Origin: an uncultured Ectothiorhodospiraceae bacterium
GTDB lineage: Bacteria; Pseudomonadota; Gammaproteobacteria; UBA6429; Thiohalophilaceae
Reading direction: 5' to 3'
DNA: 64,000 nucleotides
Assembly: GCA_947258695.1 (NCBI GenBank)
Contig: CAMYJG010000004.1
Span: 1 to 64,000, forward strand
In this document: positions 1 to 9,616 of the stretch, one piece after another
Numbering within the stretch: the stretch's first letter is position 1
Layout of the letters: every line of letters begins with the position of its first letter
Notes under the pieces: model-generated
What the model was told of the DNA's origin: nothing
The model's database searches: none
What the model saw: only the letters and a program-made list of their open reading frames with translations
Made by a program: the position numbers and the translations under genes

Positions 1-290
<290 letters not shown>

Positions 291-315
291 AAATAGTTTT
301 CTATTTTACAAATAT

Positions 316-351
316 AAAAACCCCGCCTTTGAAAAAAGTCGGGGTTTTTTT
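316..351. terminator. Bidirectional intrinsic terminator between guaB and the kinase gene
   Basis: An AAAAACCCCG arm and a CGGGGTTTTT arm flank a 14-base spacer. There is a T-run on the plus side and, read on the minus strand, another T-run from the A-rich left arm. It sits between two convergent genes and can end both transcripts. Confidence 0.85.
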
Positions 352-369
352 ATTTATCCGATTAATTAT

Positions 370-2994
370 TTAGTTACGCACTAAAAATGATTCAGATTTT
401 AAAGTTCGATTTTTTAATTTGAGCTCAATTTTGTATTGGTGGTTTTGAAATCCTTTAATCGGTAAATTTATTTCAAAGTACTGTTCACCAAACTGGCTGC
501 TTATGACTACCGGCTTTTGTGCGGCAATAGTATTACTGGTTTTATCAATTAAAATGGCATCCAGCCAGGTAGAGCCAACATCAAAATTAATAAAATTAAA
601 ACCAACATATAATGTTCTTTGTAACGTCAATGTTTTAATGTTTGCAGAAGGTTTACTGGTGATTAAACGATTTAAAGGTGTACTGCTTAAAACAAAGGTT
701 TCAATCTTAGGTGCAAGTGCAGCAAGAGCATCATTAAGTTTTAACTGCACATTTGCCAGTAACGATGAGCGACCATAGCGTTGTATAGCCGCATTTAAAT
801 ATTCTTCTGAAATTTTTAAATTTCCTTTTTGAATCCCGGCTGTTATTTTCTTCGCCAGTTGTTGGTGGATCGTTTTTAAAGCCGCTTTAGCTTCGAGGTT
901 ACCACTTTCCTGTTTGAGTATTTCTTTATATATATCATAGGCGTTGTATGACTGTGGTTTAATCAGTTGATCTGCAAGCATGTATTTATTTGCTTTTTTA
1001 AAGAGGGCTGAAATATTTTTATTGTGTTTTACTTCATCTTTTAATTGTTTTCGTTTATCGAGTAGCGCCTGGTTATTATTGAGTGCAGCTATACCTTCTT
1101 CAACCATCAAAATGGCGTTATGTGTATTACCTTGTTTTTGTAATTGCGTGGTTTTTTCCAGGTAAGAATTAACAATCTTTACTTTAAAGTTTTTTGCATC
1201 TTCATTATTAGGTGAGAGCAATAAGACTTTATTGATTTCATCAAGCGCATTTTGATTTATCGGTTTACTTAAGGCGCCTGCATTAAAATATTTTTCGGCT
1301 TGCACTAAATGTCCCTTAATACGTTCCAGTAAGGCGACTTTTTTCTCTAAACGAATAAAACGTTTGTTCTTAACTGCACGAGGAAAACTTTGCTTCATCA
1401 TATCAATATGTTGACGGGCTAACACCACATCTTCGGTAGCAAAAGCGATGCCGATTTGTTTTATGTACCACTCGCGTAAATCTTTTAATCCCTGGCGTGC
1501 ATCGGGATTCTTTTTATCTTTTAAAAGTGTTTCTTTATAGATTTTAGCAAGCTCAATCGCATTTTCTGGTTGACTATCTAAACCTGTTTTTAACTGCTCC
1601 AGGCGTTCGGCGGCAGTAAGCTCTTTGGTTGGTTTTGTTTGAGCTGGAGAGAGGCTTGCAGTGTCAGCACTTTGAATAGAAATATTTTCGTTAGCGCTAT
1701 TATCAGTTTGATTTCCCGGTGTGGTTTCAGTAGCTGGTGTCTTTGCTACTACAGCTGGGGTAGCTAGCTTTTCTGGTTTATCTTGCTTGAGCTTTTTATC
1801 TGCCCAAAACTGTATATATGATTGTGGAAATAAATCAGGGAAAACTGCAACGATTTCAGGTAATGCTTTGTACGCCCAAAATTCAGTGAGTTCTTTTTCT
1901 TTTTCAATTGCACCCCAGGCCAAAGTGACAATTAATAATAAAACCAACAGGTTTCTTCTTCGATTAGGGCGAGCTGGTACCTCCGGTTCTTCAGTGGTAA
2001 ATGTTTTGTTTTTTGTAGGAAATACAATATCCGGTATTTTTCTTTTTTGACTAATCGCAACTTCACTTATCTGGGTTTCTGCATTCTGATCGGCGCCGGC
2101 ATTTTTAAATACCGTGGCCTGGGTATTAATCTTTTCTAATTGCTCTTCTGTTATATTATCTAATGCTTCAATAAGTTCAGCCGCTTTTTGATAACGGTGT
2201 TGTGGTTGCTTTGATAAGCAGTGATTTATAATGGGTTGAAAAATTTCAAGTCCACCGGGTAATAAGGGAATGGGTGCGGTCAGGTGCTTGATACCAACCG
2301 CAACAGCAGAGTCAGCATCAAAAGGAAGATAGCCGGCTAATAATTGAAACAGCACAACACCTAAACTGTATATATCAGAACGATGATCAACCTGCAGTCC
2401 CTTGGTCTGTTCCGGGCTCATAAAATGCGGCGTGCCAATCGCTTTACCGGTTTGCGTCATACCCTGGGTAACATCATCACCGTGTGCAATACCAAAATCC
2501 ATCAAAATGACGCGGTTGTCAGATTGATGAATCATGATATTTTCGGGTTTAATATCGCGATGCACGATGCCTTTCTTACCGACAAAGTCGAGCGCACTGG
2601 CAACATCTTTCACTATACGAATTGCTTCTTCACGCGAGATGGAATCTTTTAATTGTTTAACATCCTTGCCCGGAATATATTCCATTGACATATAATGGTA
2701 TTTACCCTGTTTACCGGCATCATAAACAGTGACGATATTTGGGTGAGTTAGCTGACTCACTATGCGCGCTTCACGCAAAAAGCGTTTTGAAAATTGTTCA
2801 TCATCTGCCAGGTGAGGGGAGAGTACTTTTAAAGCGACTTCCCGACCAAAACTTTCCTGTACGGCTAGGTAAACGTGTGCCATGCCTCCATGGCCAAGCT
2901 CACGCAGGATTTTATAACCAGGAATTTCAATTTTTGCTTGCATTGAATCAGATGGCTCAGCCTGGGCGTCGATTTTTTTAGTTGTTGGTTCCAA
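370..2994 (-). CDS. Membrane-anchored Ser/Thr protein kinase with C-terminal repeat region
   Basis: Hanks-type (PknB-like) kinase of 874 residues. The kinase domain spans about 26-290: glycine loop GHGGMAHVY (34-42), ATP lysine K56 in VALK, E75, catalytic loop HRDIKPEN with D147, and DFG with D166. A basic stretch and one membrane helix (about 345-362, NLLVLLLIVTLAWGAI) follow. The remaining ~500 residues are lysine-rich, look helical and TPR-like, and end in a beta-rich tail; they probably face the periplasm. No PASTA repeats are seen. The start is TTG (2994) with a weak ribosome site; M18 is an alternative. It lies between guaB and guaA but on the opposite strand. Substrate unknown. Confidence 0.85.
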   Translation of the reverse strand: MEPTTKKIDAQAEPSDSMQAKIEIPGYKILRELGHGGMAHVYLAVQESFGREVALKVLSPHLADDEQFSKRFLREARIVSQLTHPNIVTVYDAGKQGKYHYMSMEYIPGKDVKQLKDSISREEAIRIVKDVASALDFVGKKGIVHRDIKPENIMIHQSDNRVILMDFGIAHGDDVTQGMTQTGKAIGTPHFMSPEQTKGLQVDHRSDIYSLGVVLFQLLAGYLPFDADSAVAVGIKHLTAPIPLLPGGLEIFQPIINHCLSKQPQHRYQKAAELIEALDNITEEQLEKINTQATVFKNAGADQNAETQISEVAISQKRKIPDIVFPTKNKTFTTEEPEVPARPNRRRNLLVLLLIVTLAWGAIEKEKELTEFWAYKALPEIVAVFPDLFPQSYIQFWADKKLKQDKPEKLATPAVVAKTPATETTPGNQTDNSANENISIQSADTASLSPAQTKPTKELTAAERLEQLKTGLDSQPENAIELAKIYKETLLKDKKNPDARQGLKDLREWYIKQIGIAFATEDVVLARQHIDMMKQSFPRAVKNKRFIRLEKKVALLERIKGHLVQAEKYFNAGALSKPINQNALDEINKVLLLSPNNEDAKNFKVKIVNSYLEKTTQLQKQGNTHNAILMVEEGIAALNNNQALLDKRKQLKDEVKHNKNISALFKKANKYMLADQLIKPQSYNAYDIYKEILKQESGNLEAKAALKTIHQQLAKKITAGIQKGNLKISEEYLNAAIQRYGRSSLLANVQLKLNDALAALAPKIETFVLSSTPLNRLITSKPSANIKTLTLQRTLYVGFNFINFDVGSTWLDAILIDKTSNTIAAQKPVVISSQFGEQYFEINLPIKGFQNHQYKIELKLKNRTLKSESFLVRN

Positions 2995-3274
2995 TTATCG
3001 CTTCACTTTATAATTATAAGGAAATTATTCATTTCTGACACGCGAGTTTATACCTTAATGTAATACATCTGTATTAAAAGTTATCGACCATAATCACAAA
3101 TATATTAGTCGTTATGAGTCGCATTTGGCTTGCGTAACATTTGCGCTTAAATAAAATGTGTAAATGAGCTGCTGATAAACCTGAGACCCAATCAAACCCT
3201 TGATTTTTATTAGGTTTTGCTTGATCATTGGCATCCTTTTATTAGCCTAATTCCAAATAGCAGAGAAAGTCCCC

Positions 3275-4852
3275 ATGTCCATGGATATTCATTCCGATCG
3301 TATTTTAATTCTTGATTTTGGCTCGCAATATACGCAGTTAATCGCTCGCCGCGTTCGTGAGGCAGGGGTCTATTCTGAGCTGTATAGCTGGGATATTACT
3401 GCACAAGAAATCCGTGATTTTAAGCCAAGCGGTATTATTCTTTCAGGTGGTCCGGAAACGACCACCGCCAATGACGCACCAAGTGCCGATCCCGTTGTTT
3501 TTGAATTGGGAATCCCTGTTTTAGGTATTTGCTATGGCATGCAAACCATGGCAATGCAGCTCGGTGGCAAAGTCGAGAATGCGGACCATCATGAATATGG
3601 CTATGCCAAAGTACGCGCTCGCGGCCACACCGCCCTGTTAAAAGATATTGAAGATGAAGTGAGTGAAGAAGGCTTCGGTTTACTTGATGTCTGGATGAGT
3701 CACGGTGACCATGTTATTGATATGCCTGCCGGCTTTAAACTTATGGCATCAACCGATAATGCCCCTATTGCTGGCATTGCGGATGAAGAGCGGAAATTTT
3801 ACGGTCTGCAATTTCACCCGGAGGTAACTCATACCAACCAGGGGCAACGTATTATTGAACGTTTTGTTCACGAGATTTGTGGCTGTAAAAATTTATGGAC
3901 TGCGGACAACATTATTGAAGATAACATTAAGCGAATTCAGAAAGATGTTGGCGACGAAGAAGTTATTTTAGGTTTGTCTGGCGGTGTTGATTCTTCTGTG
4001 GTGGCGGCTTTATTGCACAAGGCTATTGGCAAACAGTTGACCTGTGTTTTTGTTGATAACGGTTTGTTGCGTTACCAGGAAGGTGACAACGTAATGTCCA
4101 TGTTTGCTGAACACATGGGCGTAAAAGTTATTCGGGTTGATGCAGAGGATCGCTTCTTAGCAAAACTAAAAGGTGTCTCTGATCCTGAAGAGAAACGAAA
4201 AATTATTGGCAACTTATTTGTAGAAATTTTTGAAGAAGAATCAAATAAACTTACGAATGCCAGGTGGTTAGCGCAAGGCACGATCTATCCAGATGTCATT
4301 GAATCAGCCGGTGCAAAAACAGGTAAAGCACATTTGATTAAGTCACATCACAATGTAGGTGGCTTGCCAGAAAATATGAAACTCAAGTTATGCGAACCGT
4401 TACGTGAGCTCTTTAAAGATGAAGTACGTAAACTGGGTTTAGAGTTGGGATTACCCTATGACATGGTTTACCGTCACCCATTCCCGGGGCCGGGCTTAGG
4501 TGTGCGTATACTCGGTGAGGTGCAAAAAGAATATGCAGATATTCTGCGTTTGGCAGATTACATCTTTATTGATGAACTATATAAAAATGACCTCTATCAC
4601 AAAGTGAGCCAGGCTTTTACTGTTTTCTTACCAGTAAAATCTGTCGGTGTTACCGGTGATGGTCGGCGTTATCAATATGTTGTTTCATTACGCGCTGTAG
4701 AAACAATTGATTTTATGACTGCACGTTGGGCACATCTTCCATATGACTTCCTTAGTCACGTATCGAGTCGTATCGTGAATGAGGTAGAAGGTATTTCGCG
4801 TGTAGTTTATGACGTAACCGGTAAACCACCGGGTACGATTGAGTGGGAGTAA
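3275..4852 (+). CDS. guaA: GMP synthase (glutamine-hydrolysing)
   Basis: Converts XMP to GMP using ATP and glutamine in the cytoplasm. At 525 residues it matches the E. coli enzyme in length. The class I glutamine amidotransferase domain is N-terminal, with nucleophile C86 in GICYGMQ and the histidine region FHPEVTHT. The ATP-pyrophosphatase P-loop SGGVDSS starts near residue 235, and the dimerisation domain ends PPGTIEWE. The start aligns with known GuaA proteins ([11 protein letters not shown] begins near residue 12). serB follows after 3 bases, suggesting co-transcription. Confidence 0.97.
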   Translation: MSMDIHSDRILILDFGSQYTQLIARRVREAGVYSELYSWDITAQEIRDFKPSGIILSGGPETTTANDAPSADPVVFELGIPVLGICYGMQTMAMQLGGKVENADHHEYGYAKVRARGHTALLKDIEDEVSEEGFGLLDVWMSHGDHVIDMPAGFKLMASTDNAPIAGIADEERKFYGLQFHPEVTHTNQGQRIIERFVHEICGCKNLWTADNIIEDNIKRIQKDVGDEEVILGLSGGVDSSVVAALLHKAIGKQLTCVFVDNGLLRYQEGDNVMSMFAEHMGVKVIRVDAEDRFLAKLKGVSDPEEKRKIIGNLFVEIFEEESNKLTNARWLAQGTIYPDVIESAGAKTGKAHLIKSHHNVGGLPENMKLKLCEPLRELFKDEVRKLGLELGLPYDMVYRHPFPGPGLGVRILGEVQKEYADILRLADYIFIDELYKNDLYHKVSQAFTVFLPVKSVGVTGDGRRYQYVVSLRAVETIDFMTARWAHLPYDFLSHVSSRIVNEVEGISRVVYDVTGKPPGTIEWE

Positions 4853-4855
4853 CTC

Positions 4856-6103
4856 GTGTCAGACGTTGTACTCATTACTATTTCGGGGCAGGATCGTTTA
4901 GGTTTAACTTCAGCGTTAACAGGCATACTGGCAAAGTATGATATTAATGTTTTAGATATTGGCCAATCGGTTATTCATGAAAGTTTATCACTCGGTATTT
5001 TAATAGAATCGCCTCATGATGATAAAACTTCAGATGTTCTAGAGCACAGCGTGTTTAAAGCTCTTTCTCTGAAAGCGAATGAATTAAATCTTAGTGCGAG
5101 TTTTTCACTGATTTCTAAAGATGAGTATGAACATTGGGTCACTGCTCAAGGTAAAGCAAAACATATCGTTACTTTACTTGGCCGAAAAATTACCGCACGT
5201 CATATAGCACGTATCACTGAAGTTGTTTCTGCACATGGTTTTAACATTGAGCAGATCACTCGATTATCGGGTCGTTTGTCATTAACTAAATCAAATGATT
5301 CACGAGCGGCATCGGTACAACTGTCTTTAAGTGGCGATGTAGAGGATATTGCGGCCATGCATGCAAAGTTCTTGCATATATCGCAGGAGCTTGATCTTGA
5401 TGTCGCTGTTCAGGAAGATAATCTTTATCGCCGTAGTCGCCGTTTAGTTTGTTTTGATATGGACTCAACCTTAATCCAGGTAGAAGTGATTGATGAGTTA
5501 GCAAAGGCGGCCGGAGTTGGTGATCAAGTTGCGGCAATTACAGAGTCAGCGATGCGAGGTGAAATTGATTTTTCTGAAAGTTTTCGACAACGAATGGCTT
5601 TGTTAGAAGGAATGGATGAATCCGTTTTAAAAGGTATTGCTGAGAGTTTACCTGTTACAGAAGGGGCTGCGCGTTTAATTTCTCACTTACGTCATTTCGG
5701 TTATAAAGTAGCTATTCTATCCGGCGGTTTTACTTACTTCGCTAACCATCTCAAAGAAAAACTGGGTATTGATTATGTTTACGCTAATCAACTTGATTTT
5801 GATAACGGCAAACTGACGGGTAAGGTCAAAGGTGAAATCATAGATGGTCAGATGAAAGCAAAATTACTGACTAAGATCGCAGAACAAGAAGGTATTAGTA
5901 CCGAGCAGGTGATCGCTGTCGGTGATGGTGCTAATGACTTACCAATGCTGGCAATCGCGGGTTTAGGTATCGCGTTTCATGCCAAACCTGTTGTCAAAGA
6001 ACAGGCTAAACATTCCATTGCAAATCTTGGCCTGGATGCAATTTTATACCTGTTAGGTATGCGAGATCGTGAACTAGCTGAGCTTGATAGCCAGCCAGAC
6101 TAA
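4856..6103 (+). CDS. serB: Phosphoserine phosphatase with ACT domains
   Basis: Hydrolyses O-phosphoserine to serine, the last step of serine synthesis. Two ACT-like domains fill about residues 1-185 (VVLITISGQDRLGLTSAL; HIVTLLGRKITARHIARIT). They precede a HAD phosphatase with D201 and D203 in DMDST and the C-terminal GDGANDLPML motif. The long 415-residue form with paired ACT domains resembles the Pseudomonas type rather than the shorter E. coli enzyme. The GTG start has GGGAG upstream and lies 3 bases after guaA. Confidence 0.95.
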   Translation: MSDVVLITISGQDRLGLTSALTGILAKYDINVLDIGQSVIHESLSLGILIESPHDDKTSDVLEHSVFKALSLKANELNLSASFSLISKDEYEHWVTAQGKAKHIVTLLGRKITARHIARITEVVSAHGFNIEQITRLSGRLSLTKSNDSRAASVQLSLSGDVEDIAAMHAKFLHISQELDLDVAVQEDNLYRRSRRLVCFDMDSTLIQVEVIDELAKAAGVGDQVAAITESAMRGEIDFSESFRQRMALLEGMDESVLKGIAESLPVTEGAARLISHLRHFGYKVAILSGGFTYFANHLKEKLGIDYVYANQLDFDNGKLTGKVKGEIIDGQMKAKLLTKIAEQEGISTEQVIAVGDGANDLPMLAIAGLGIAFHAKPVVKEQAKHSIANLGLDAILYLLGMRDRELAELDSQPD

Positions 6104-6118
6104 TTACCTTTTTGAATA

Positions 6119-6610
6119 ATGGATTATACTGAAGAACAACATTCATTAGATGTATTCTGGATGCAACATGCCCTGGATTTAGCCAATCGAGCTGAATCAG
6201 AAGGGGAAGTTCCTGTGGGTGCGGTGGTTGTATTAAATGATGAGATAGTTGGCGAAGGCTGGAACCGTCCGATTATTGATAATGATCCGACTGCGCATGC
6301 TGAAATTATGGCATTGCGTTCTGCGGCTAAAAAATTAAATAACTACCGATTATTAGATACCACGCTCTATGTTACCTTGGAACCTTGTATTATGTGCTCG
6401 GGCGCCATTATTCACTCAAGAGTGAAACGTGTTGTTTATGGTGCTCAAGATCCTAAAGCCGGCGCAGTAAATAGTGCGTTTACAATCTTAGGGACGGATT
6501 GTCTGAATCATAAAGTGAATGTTGATTCGGGAACAATGGCAGAAGAATGTGGTCAAGTATTAACAGAGTTTTTTAAAAATAAACGGCAAGAGAAAAAACG
6601 GAAAATCTAA
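6119..6610 (+). CDS. tadA: tRNA-specific adenosine deaminase
   Basis: Makes inosine at the wobble position of tRNA-Arg(ACG). The 163-residue protein shows the zinc and catalytic motifs of the deaminase fold: H60-A-E62 in DPTAHAEIMAL and P-C90-IM-C93. It follows E. coli TadA closely through VPVGAVVV, GEGWNRPI and YVTLEPC. The start used (ATG 6119) keeps the usual short N-terminal extension before the first helix. It lies 15 bases after serB; the next gene overlaps its stop by one base (TAATG). Confidence 0.95.
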   Translation: MDYTEEQHSLDVFWMQHALDLANRAESEGEVPVGAVVVLNDEIVGEGWNRPIIDNDPTAHAEIMALRSAAKKLNNYRLLDTTLYVTLEPCIMCSGAIIHSRVKRVVYGAQDPKAGAVNSAFTILGTDCLNHKVNVDSGTMAEECGQVLTEFFKNKRQEKKRKI

Positions 6611-7566
6611 TGCGTCTAGGGTTACTTTTTATTATTAGCACAATAGTCATTGGTTGTGACAACTCAGCTAAAACTGTTTATCCAAAAACCGATGTTGTAA
6701 TGGAACTTAAACAAGTTTCGGAAAATGCATACTACGTTCAAGGTGAGGCCGGTATTGCGACAGATAACGAAGGTTTTATTTCAAACGCGGGCTTTGTTGT
6801 TACCGATGAAGGTGTTGTTATTTTTGATGCTTTAGGTACGCCTTCTTTAGCGAATTTATTACTAGAAAAAATTCGCACAGTCACCGATAAGCCTGTCATT
6901 AAAGTGATTGTCAGTCATTACCATGCAGATCATATTTATGGTTTACAGGTATTTAAAGAATTAGGAGCACAAATCATGGCGCCTAAAGGTGCGATGGATT
7001 ATTTAAGTTCACCTTCTGCAGAAGAACGTATTGAAGAACGACGTTTTTCTTTAGAGCCCTGGGTAAACGAATCGACTTACCTGGTAAGCCCGGATATTAT
7101 TATTGATAAGCCGATGAAATTTAAACATGGTGAAATCAACTTTACACTTGATGTGCTTGGTGCGGCCCACTCAGAAGGAGACTTAACCTTATATGTTGAG
7201 CCCGATCGTGTTTTATATTCCGGCGATATTATTTTTGAAGGCCGGGTTCCCTATTTAGGTGATGCGAATACGAAAGTATGGTTGGAAACATTAACCCAAA
7301 TGGAAACAGGAAAAATTACTGCACTTATTCCAGGACACGGTCCTGCAGCAAAAAATCCTAATCGAGCTATTAGTGCCACGCGGAATTATTTATTGAAGAT
7401 ACGGGCTGTGATGGCGGATGCGGTCAATAACCTTGATGATTTTGCAGAGACTTATGATAAGACCGACTGGAGTGAATTTGAAAAGCTTCCGGCATTTGAA
7501 GAAGCAAATCGACGAAATGCTTACCAGGTTTTCTTATCGATGGAAGAAGAGTTGCTAAATAAATAA
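6610..7566 (+). CDS. MBL-fold metallohydrolase lipoprotein
   Basis: A 318-residue metallo-beta-lactamase-fold protein. The N-terminus is a lipoprotein signal (hydrophobic stretch ending IVIGC), so it should be anchored to a membrane facing the periplasm. The zinc motif is H103-Y-H105-A-D107-H108. Later motifs GAAHSEGD, LYSGDIIFEGRVPYLGD and LIPGHGP supply the other metal ligands. The general look (GFVVTDEGVVIFDALG) recalls SoxH or quinoprotein-associated hydrolases. The substrate cannot be told from sequence. Start codon overlaps the tadA stop. Confidence 0.8.
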   Translation: MRLGLLFIISTIVIGCDNSAKTVYPKTDVVMELKQVSENAYYVQGEAGIATDNEGFISNAGFVVTDEGVVIFDALGTPSLANLLLEKIRTVTDKPVIKVIVSHYHADHIYGLQVFKELGAQIMAPKGAMDYLSSPSAEERIEERRFSLEPWVNESTYLVSPDIIIDKPMKFKHGEINFTLDVLGAAHSEGDLTLYVEPDRVLYSGDIIFEGRVPYLGDANTKVWLETLTQMETGKITALIPGHGPAAKNPNRAISATRNYLLKIRAVMADAVNNLDDFAETYDKTDWSEFEKLPAFEEANRRNAYQVFLSMEEELLNK

Positions 7567-7592
7567 AATATTTTATTAAATAATATTTTATT
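7562..7592. terminator. AT-only hairpin between convergent genes
   Basis: Perfect 11-bp inverted repeat (AATAAAATATT and AATATTTTATT) with a 9-base loop. It overlaps the stop codon of the hydrolase gene and sits just beyond the end of mltF. It lacks G:C pairs, so it would be a weak terminator in either direction. Confidence 0.4.
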
Positions 7593-8988
7593 ATAGCGCA
7601 GGTGAAACGTAAGCCACTTTTTCTGACTGGCGATTATCTTTTGCCAGGTGCCAATGCAGAATATCGTAGTAACTACGAATATTCTCGACATACTTAACCG
7701 GTTCATTACCTCGAGCATATCCAAAGCGGGTTTTTTTATACCAGCGTTTAATACGTAATAATGGCAGGCTTTGCTTTACATCAACCCATTTATCCGGGTT
7801 ACCACCACGGCGTTTAGTTATAATGCGGGCATCCTGGACATGACCATAGCCAACGTTATACGCGGCGAGGGTAAACCAGAGTCGATCTTTTTCATCCAGT
7901 TCACTGGAGAATTTTTCAGATAACTCACGAATATATTGTGAGCCGCCTTTAATGCTTTGTTCAGGTACGGTGCGGTCTTTAATGCCTAAATCACTGGCTG
8001 TAGCATTAGTCAGCATCATGATGCCTCTGACACCGGTTGGTGACACGGCGCGAGGGTTCCAGTGTGATTCCTGGTAGGCAACCGCAGCAAGGAGTTGCCA
8101 GTCTAAATTATTGACTTCACCTTCACGTTCAAATAATTCCTGGTAACGCGGTAAACGATATCGAACATGAGCCAGGTAAGTGGTTGTTCCTGCATAATCA
8201 TAATTGCTGGCATGCTCGTAATGACGTTTCAACAGTTTCGCGAGTTGTCCGGACTTTTTGTACTGCGCAATGAATTTATTGGCTTCTTTATATAATGAAT
8301 CGTCACCATCTTTAGAAAACGCCCAGGCAAGAGGTTGTGGTTTTGAAATATTAAAGGCGCTGCGCAAGTTTGAATGGAAGCGACGGGTTAACAGGTATTC
8401 ATTAGAGTCAGCAATGGTAAAGTCAATCAGGTTCTCTGCCACTAACGATAGAAGTTCTGCACTACCGGCATCTATATTCTCACTCCAGCTCAGTTCAGGG
8501 TGTTTGCTTTTTAGTTCCTTCAGCTTCTCTACATGACTACTATTAGCCATAACTTCCAGCATACCTTGCGTAGTTTGATTTAAGTTCTTCGGCCGTGGGT
8601 AACTACGGTTGTAGATAAGTTGTTGCGTAATCGACTGGTAACTCTCTGAAAAACGGAGAGTTTTTTCTCTATCTGCAGTTACGGTTAAGCCTGCAGCAGC
8701 AAAATCAACTTCATTTTCCTGGACCCGGTTGAGCATGGTTTTTAAATTATCTTCGGTGCTTATTTTTAGTGAAACACCAAGATAGTCGGCAAACGCTTTT
8801 ACCAGGTCATATTCAAGACCGACAGGGCCGTTCGGGCCAGTATAATAAGTGGTGGCAGCATTTCGGGTTAATACATGCAGAACACCCGCATCACGAATGT
8901 GCTGTAAAGCCGGCTTTTGAGGGGCGCAGGCATTCAAAGTGATAAGAATGACTGAAATTCCGGCTATGTAGGGTAAAAACTTTCGCAT
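7591..8988 (-). CDS. mltF: Membrane-bound lytic murein transglycosylase F
   Basis: Outer-membrane lipoprotein that cleaves peptidoglycan glycan strands. At 465 residues it has the MltF layout. A lipoprotein signal ends in LNAC. A family 3 solute-binding-like regulatory domain covers about 35-265 (VLTRNAATTYYTGPNGPVG). The SLT catalytic domain follows with the glutamate in YQESHWNPRAVS and the conserved GVRGIMMLT and AAYNVGYGHV. The nearest upstream control element is a perfect CRP/Vfr-like site about 140 bp before the start. Confidence 0.92.
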   Translation of the reverse strand: MRKFLPYIAGISVILITLNACAPQKPALQHIRDAGVLHVLTRNAATTYYTGPNGPVGLEYDLVKAFADYLGVSLKISTEDNLKTMLNRVQENEVDFAAAGLTVTADREKTLRFSESYQSITQQLIYNRSYPRPKNLNQTTQGMLEVMANSSHVEKLKELKSKHPELSWSENIDAGSAELLSLVAENLIDFTIADSNEYLLTRRFHSNLRSAFNISKPQPLAWAFSKDGDDSLYKEANKFIAQYKKSGQLAKLLKRHYEHASNYDYAGTTTYLAHVRYRLPRYQELFEREGEVNNLDWQLLAAVAYQESHWNPRAVSPTGVRGIMMLTNATASDLGIKDRTVPEQSIKGGSQYIRELSEKFSSELDEKDRLWFTLAAYNVGYGHVQDARIITKRRGGNPDKWVDVKQSLPLLRIKRWYKKTRFGYARGNEPVKYVENIRSYYDILHWHLAKDNRQSEKVAYVSPAL

Positions 8989-9129
8989 CTTAATTCCTGC
9001 TGTACGTTATATCGTTTAGCGGTTGGAAATTGTAAAGCTGAAGTATTATTTTTAGTGCGGCAATACTTTTTTACATTTGATTCATAAAAACTCAATGCCA
9101 CATTAGCCGAATATTATAACATGCTTATA

Positions 9130-9145
9130 TGTGACGGACATCACA
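9130..9145. promoter_or_regulatory. CRP/Vfr-type binding site
   Basis: TGTGACGGACATCACA is an exact match to the CRP consensus TGTGA-N6-TCACA. It lies about 140 bp upstream of mltF (leftward) and about 85 bp upstream of a possible promoter reading right toward the tRNA-Ser region, so the target gene is uncertain. An unrelated 9-bp hairpin with a T-rich tail follows at 9180-9204. Confidence 0.6.
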
Positions 9146-9213
9146 CAAAAGGGCTATTTTTAAAACTGTATTTACCGCTATAACCATATTTATATTATGG
9201 TTATTTTATCAGA

Positions 9214-9242
9214 TTGCTAAAGAAGACCATCTGGTTTAATCT
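9214..9242 (+). promoter_or_regulatory. Possible sigma-70 promoter for the tRNA-Ser region
   Basis: TTGCTA and TAATCT are separated by 17 bases, about 25 bases before the first piece of the broken tRNA-Ser copy. This is the position expected for the promoter of an original tRNA gene. It could still drive the intact tRNA downstream. Confidence 0.4.
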
Positions 9243-9266
9243 TGCGCGTCCTCAAATTGAGGAAAT

Positions 9267-9440
9267 GGAGAAGTGGTCGCATTTAATCACCTCCTTGTGC
9301 AATGCGACACTAGAGCATCCATGCTCTTTGTCCGAGCGGTTGAAGGAGCACGCCTGGACGAAGCACAGGAAGTGCGAGTGTCGCGAGAGGCAGGAAGCCG
9401 GAAGCGGCAAGTGTGTTTTGCCCGATAGGGCAAACTGTTT
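9267..9440 (+). pseudogene. tRNA-Ser copy broken up by small hairpin inserts
   Basis: Pieces of tRNA-Ser appear in the right order but are separated. GGAGAAGTG (9267-9275) equals the acceptor 5' strand of the intact tRNA downstream. After a 53-base insert, 9329-9358 matches the D arm and the 5' side of the anticodon arm with one mismatch in 30. After a further 50-base insert, AAGTGTGT (9409-9416) matches the 3' side of the anticodon arm, followed by a variable-arm-like hairpin TTTGCCC/GGGCAAA. No T arm or 3' acceptor strand follows. The inserts consist of hairpins: GTCGCATT/AATGCGAC, GAGCAT/ATGCTC, GCAC-AGGAA-GTGC and GGC-AGGAA-GCC. It cannot fold as a working tRNA. Confidence 0.7.
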
Positions 9441-9458
9441 GAAATATGAAAAGTTTTT

Positions 9459-9548
9459 GGAGAAGTGTCCGAGCGGCTGAAGGAGCACGCCTGGAAAGTG
9501 TGTATAGGTTTATCCCTATCGAGGGTTCGAATCCCTCCTTCTCCGCCA
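9459..9548 (+). tRNA. tRNA-Ser (anticodon GGA)
   Basis: Complete 90-base class II tRNA with encoded CCA. Acceptor strands are GGAGAAG and CTTCTCC, with discriminator G. The D arm begins TCCGAGCGG, the anticodon stem is CACGC/GTGTG with loop CTGGAAA (anticodon GGA at 9493-9495), the variable arm is long (ATAGG...CCTAT), and the T arm contains GGTTCGAATCC. It closely resembles E. coli tRNA-Ser reading UCC and UCU. Confidence 0.97.
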
Positions 9549-9553
9549 ATAAA

Positions 9554-9590
9554 TAAAAAAGCCCCCTAAGATTTTTAGGGGGCTTTTTTA
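9554..9590 (+). terminator. Intrinsic terminator after tRNA-Ser
   Basis: GCCCCCTAA and TTAGGGGGC arms with a short loop and flanking A-run and T-run, immediately after the tRNA. It could act in both directions. Confidence 0.9.
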
Positions 9591-9616
9591 TTTATTAGGG
9601 TTGGAGTTGGTGAGAA

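Noticed and set aside
9214-9549. Open frames of 78-88 codons across the tRNA-Ser region on both strands
   Set aside because: They run through the intact tRNA and the tRNA-like pieces and give no recognisable protein.
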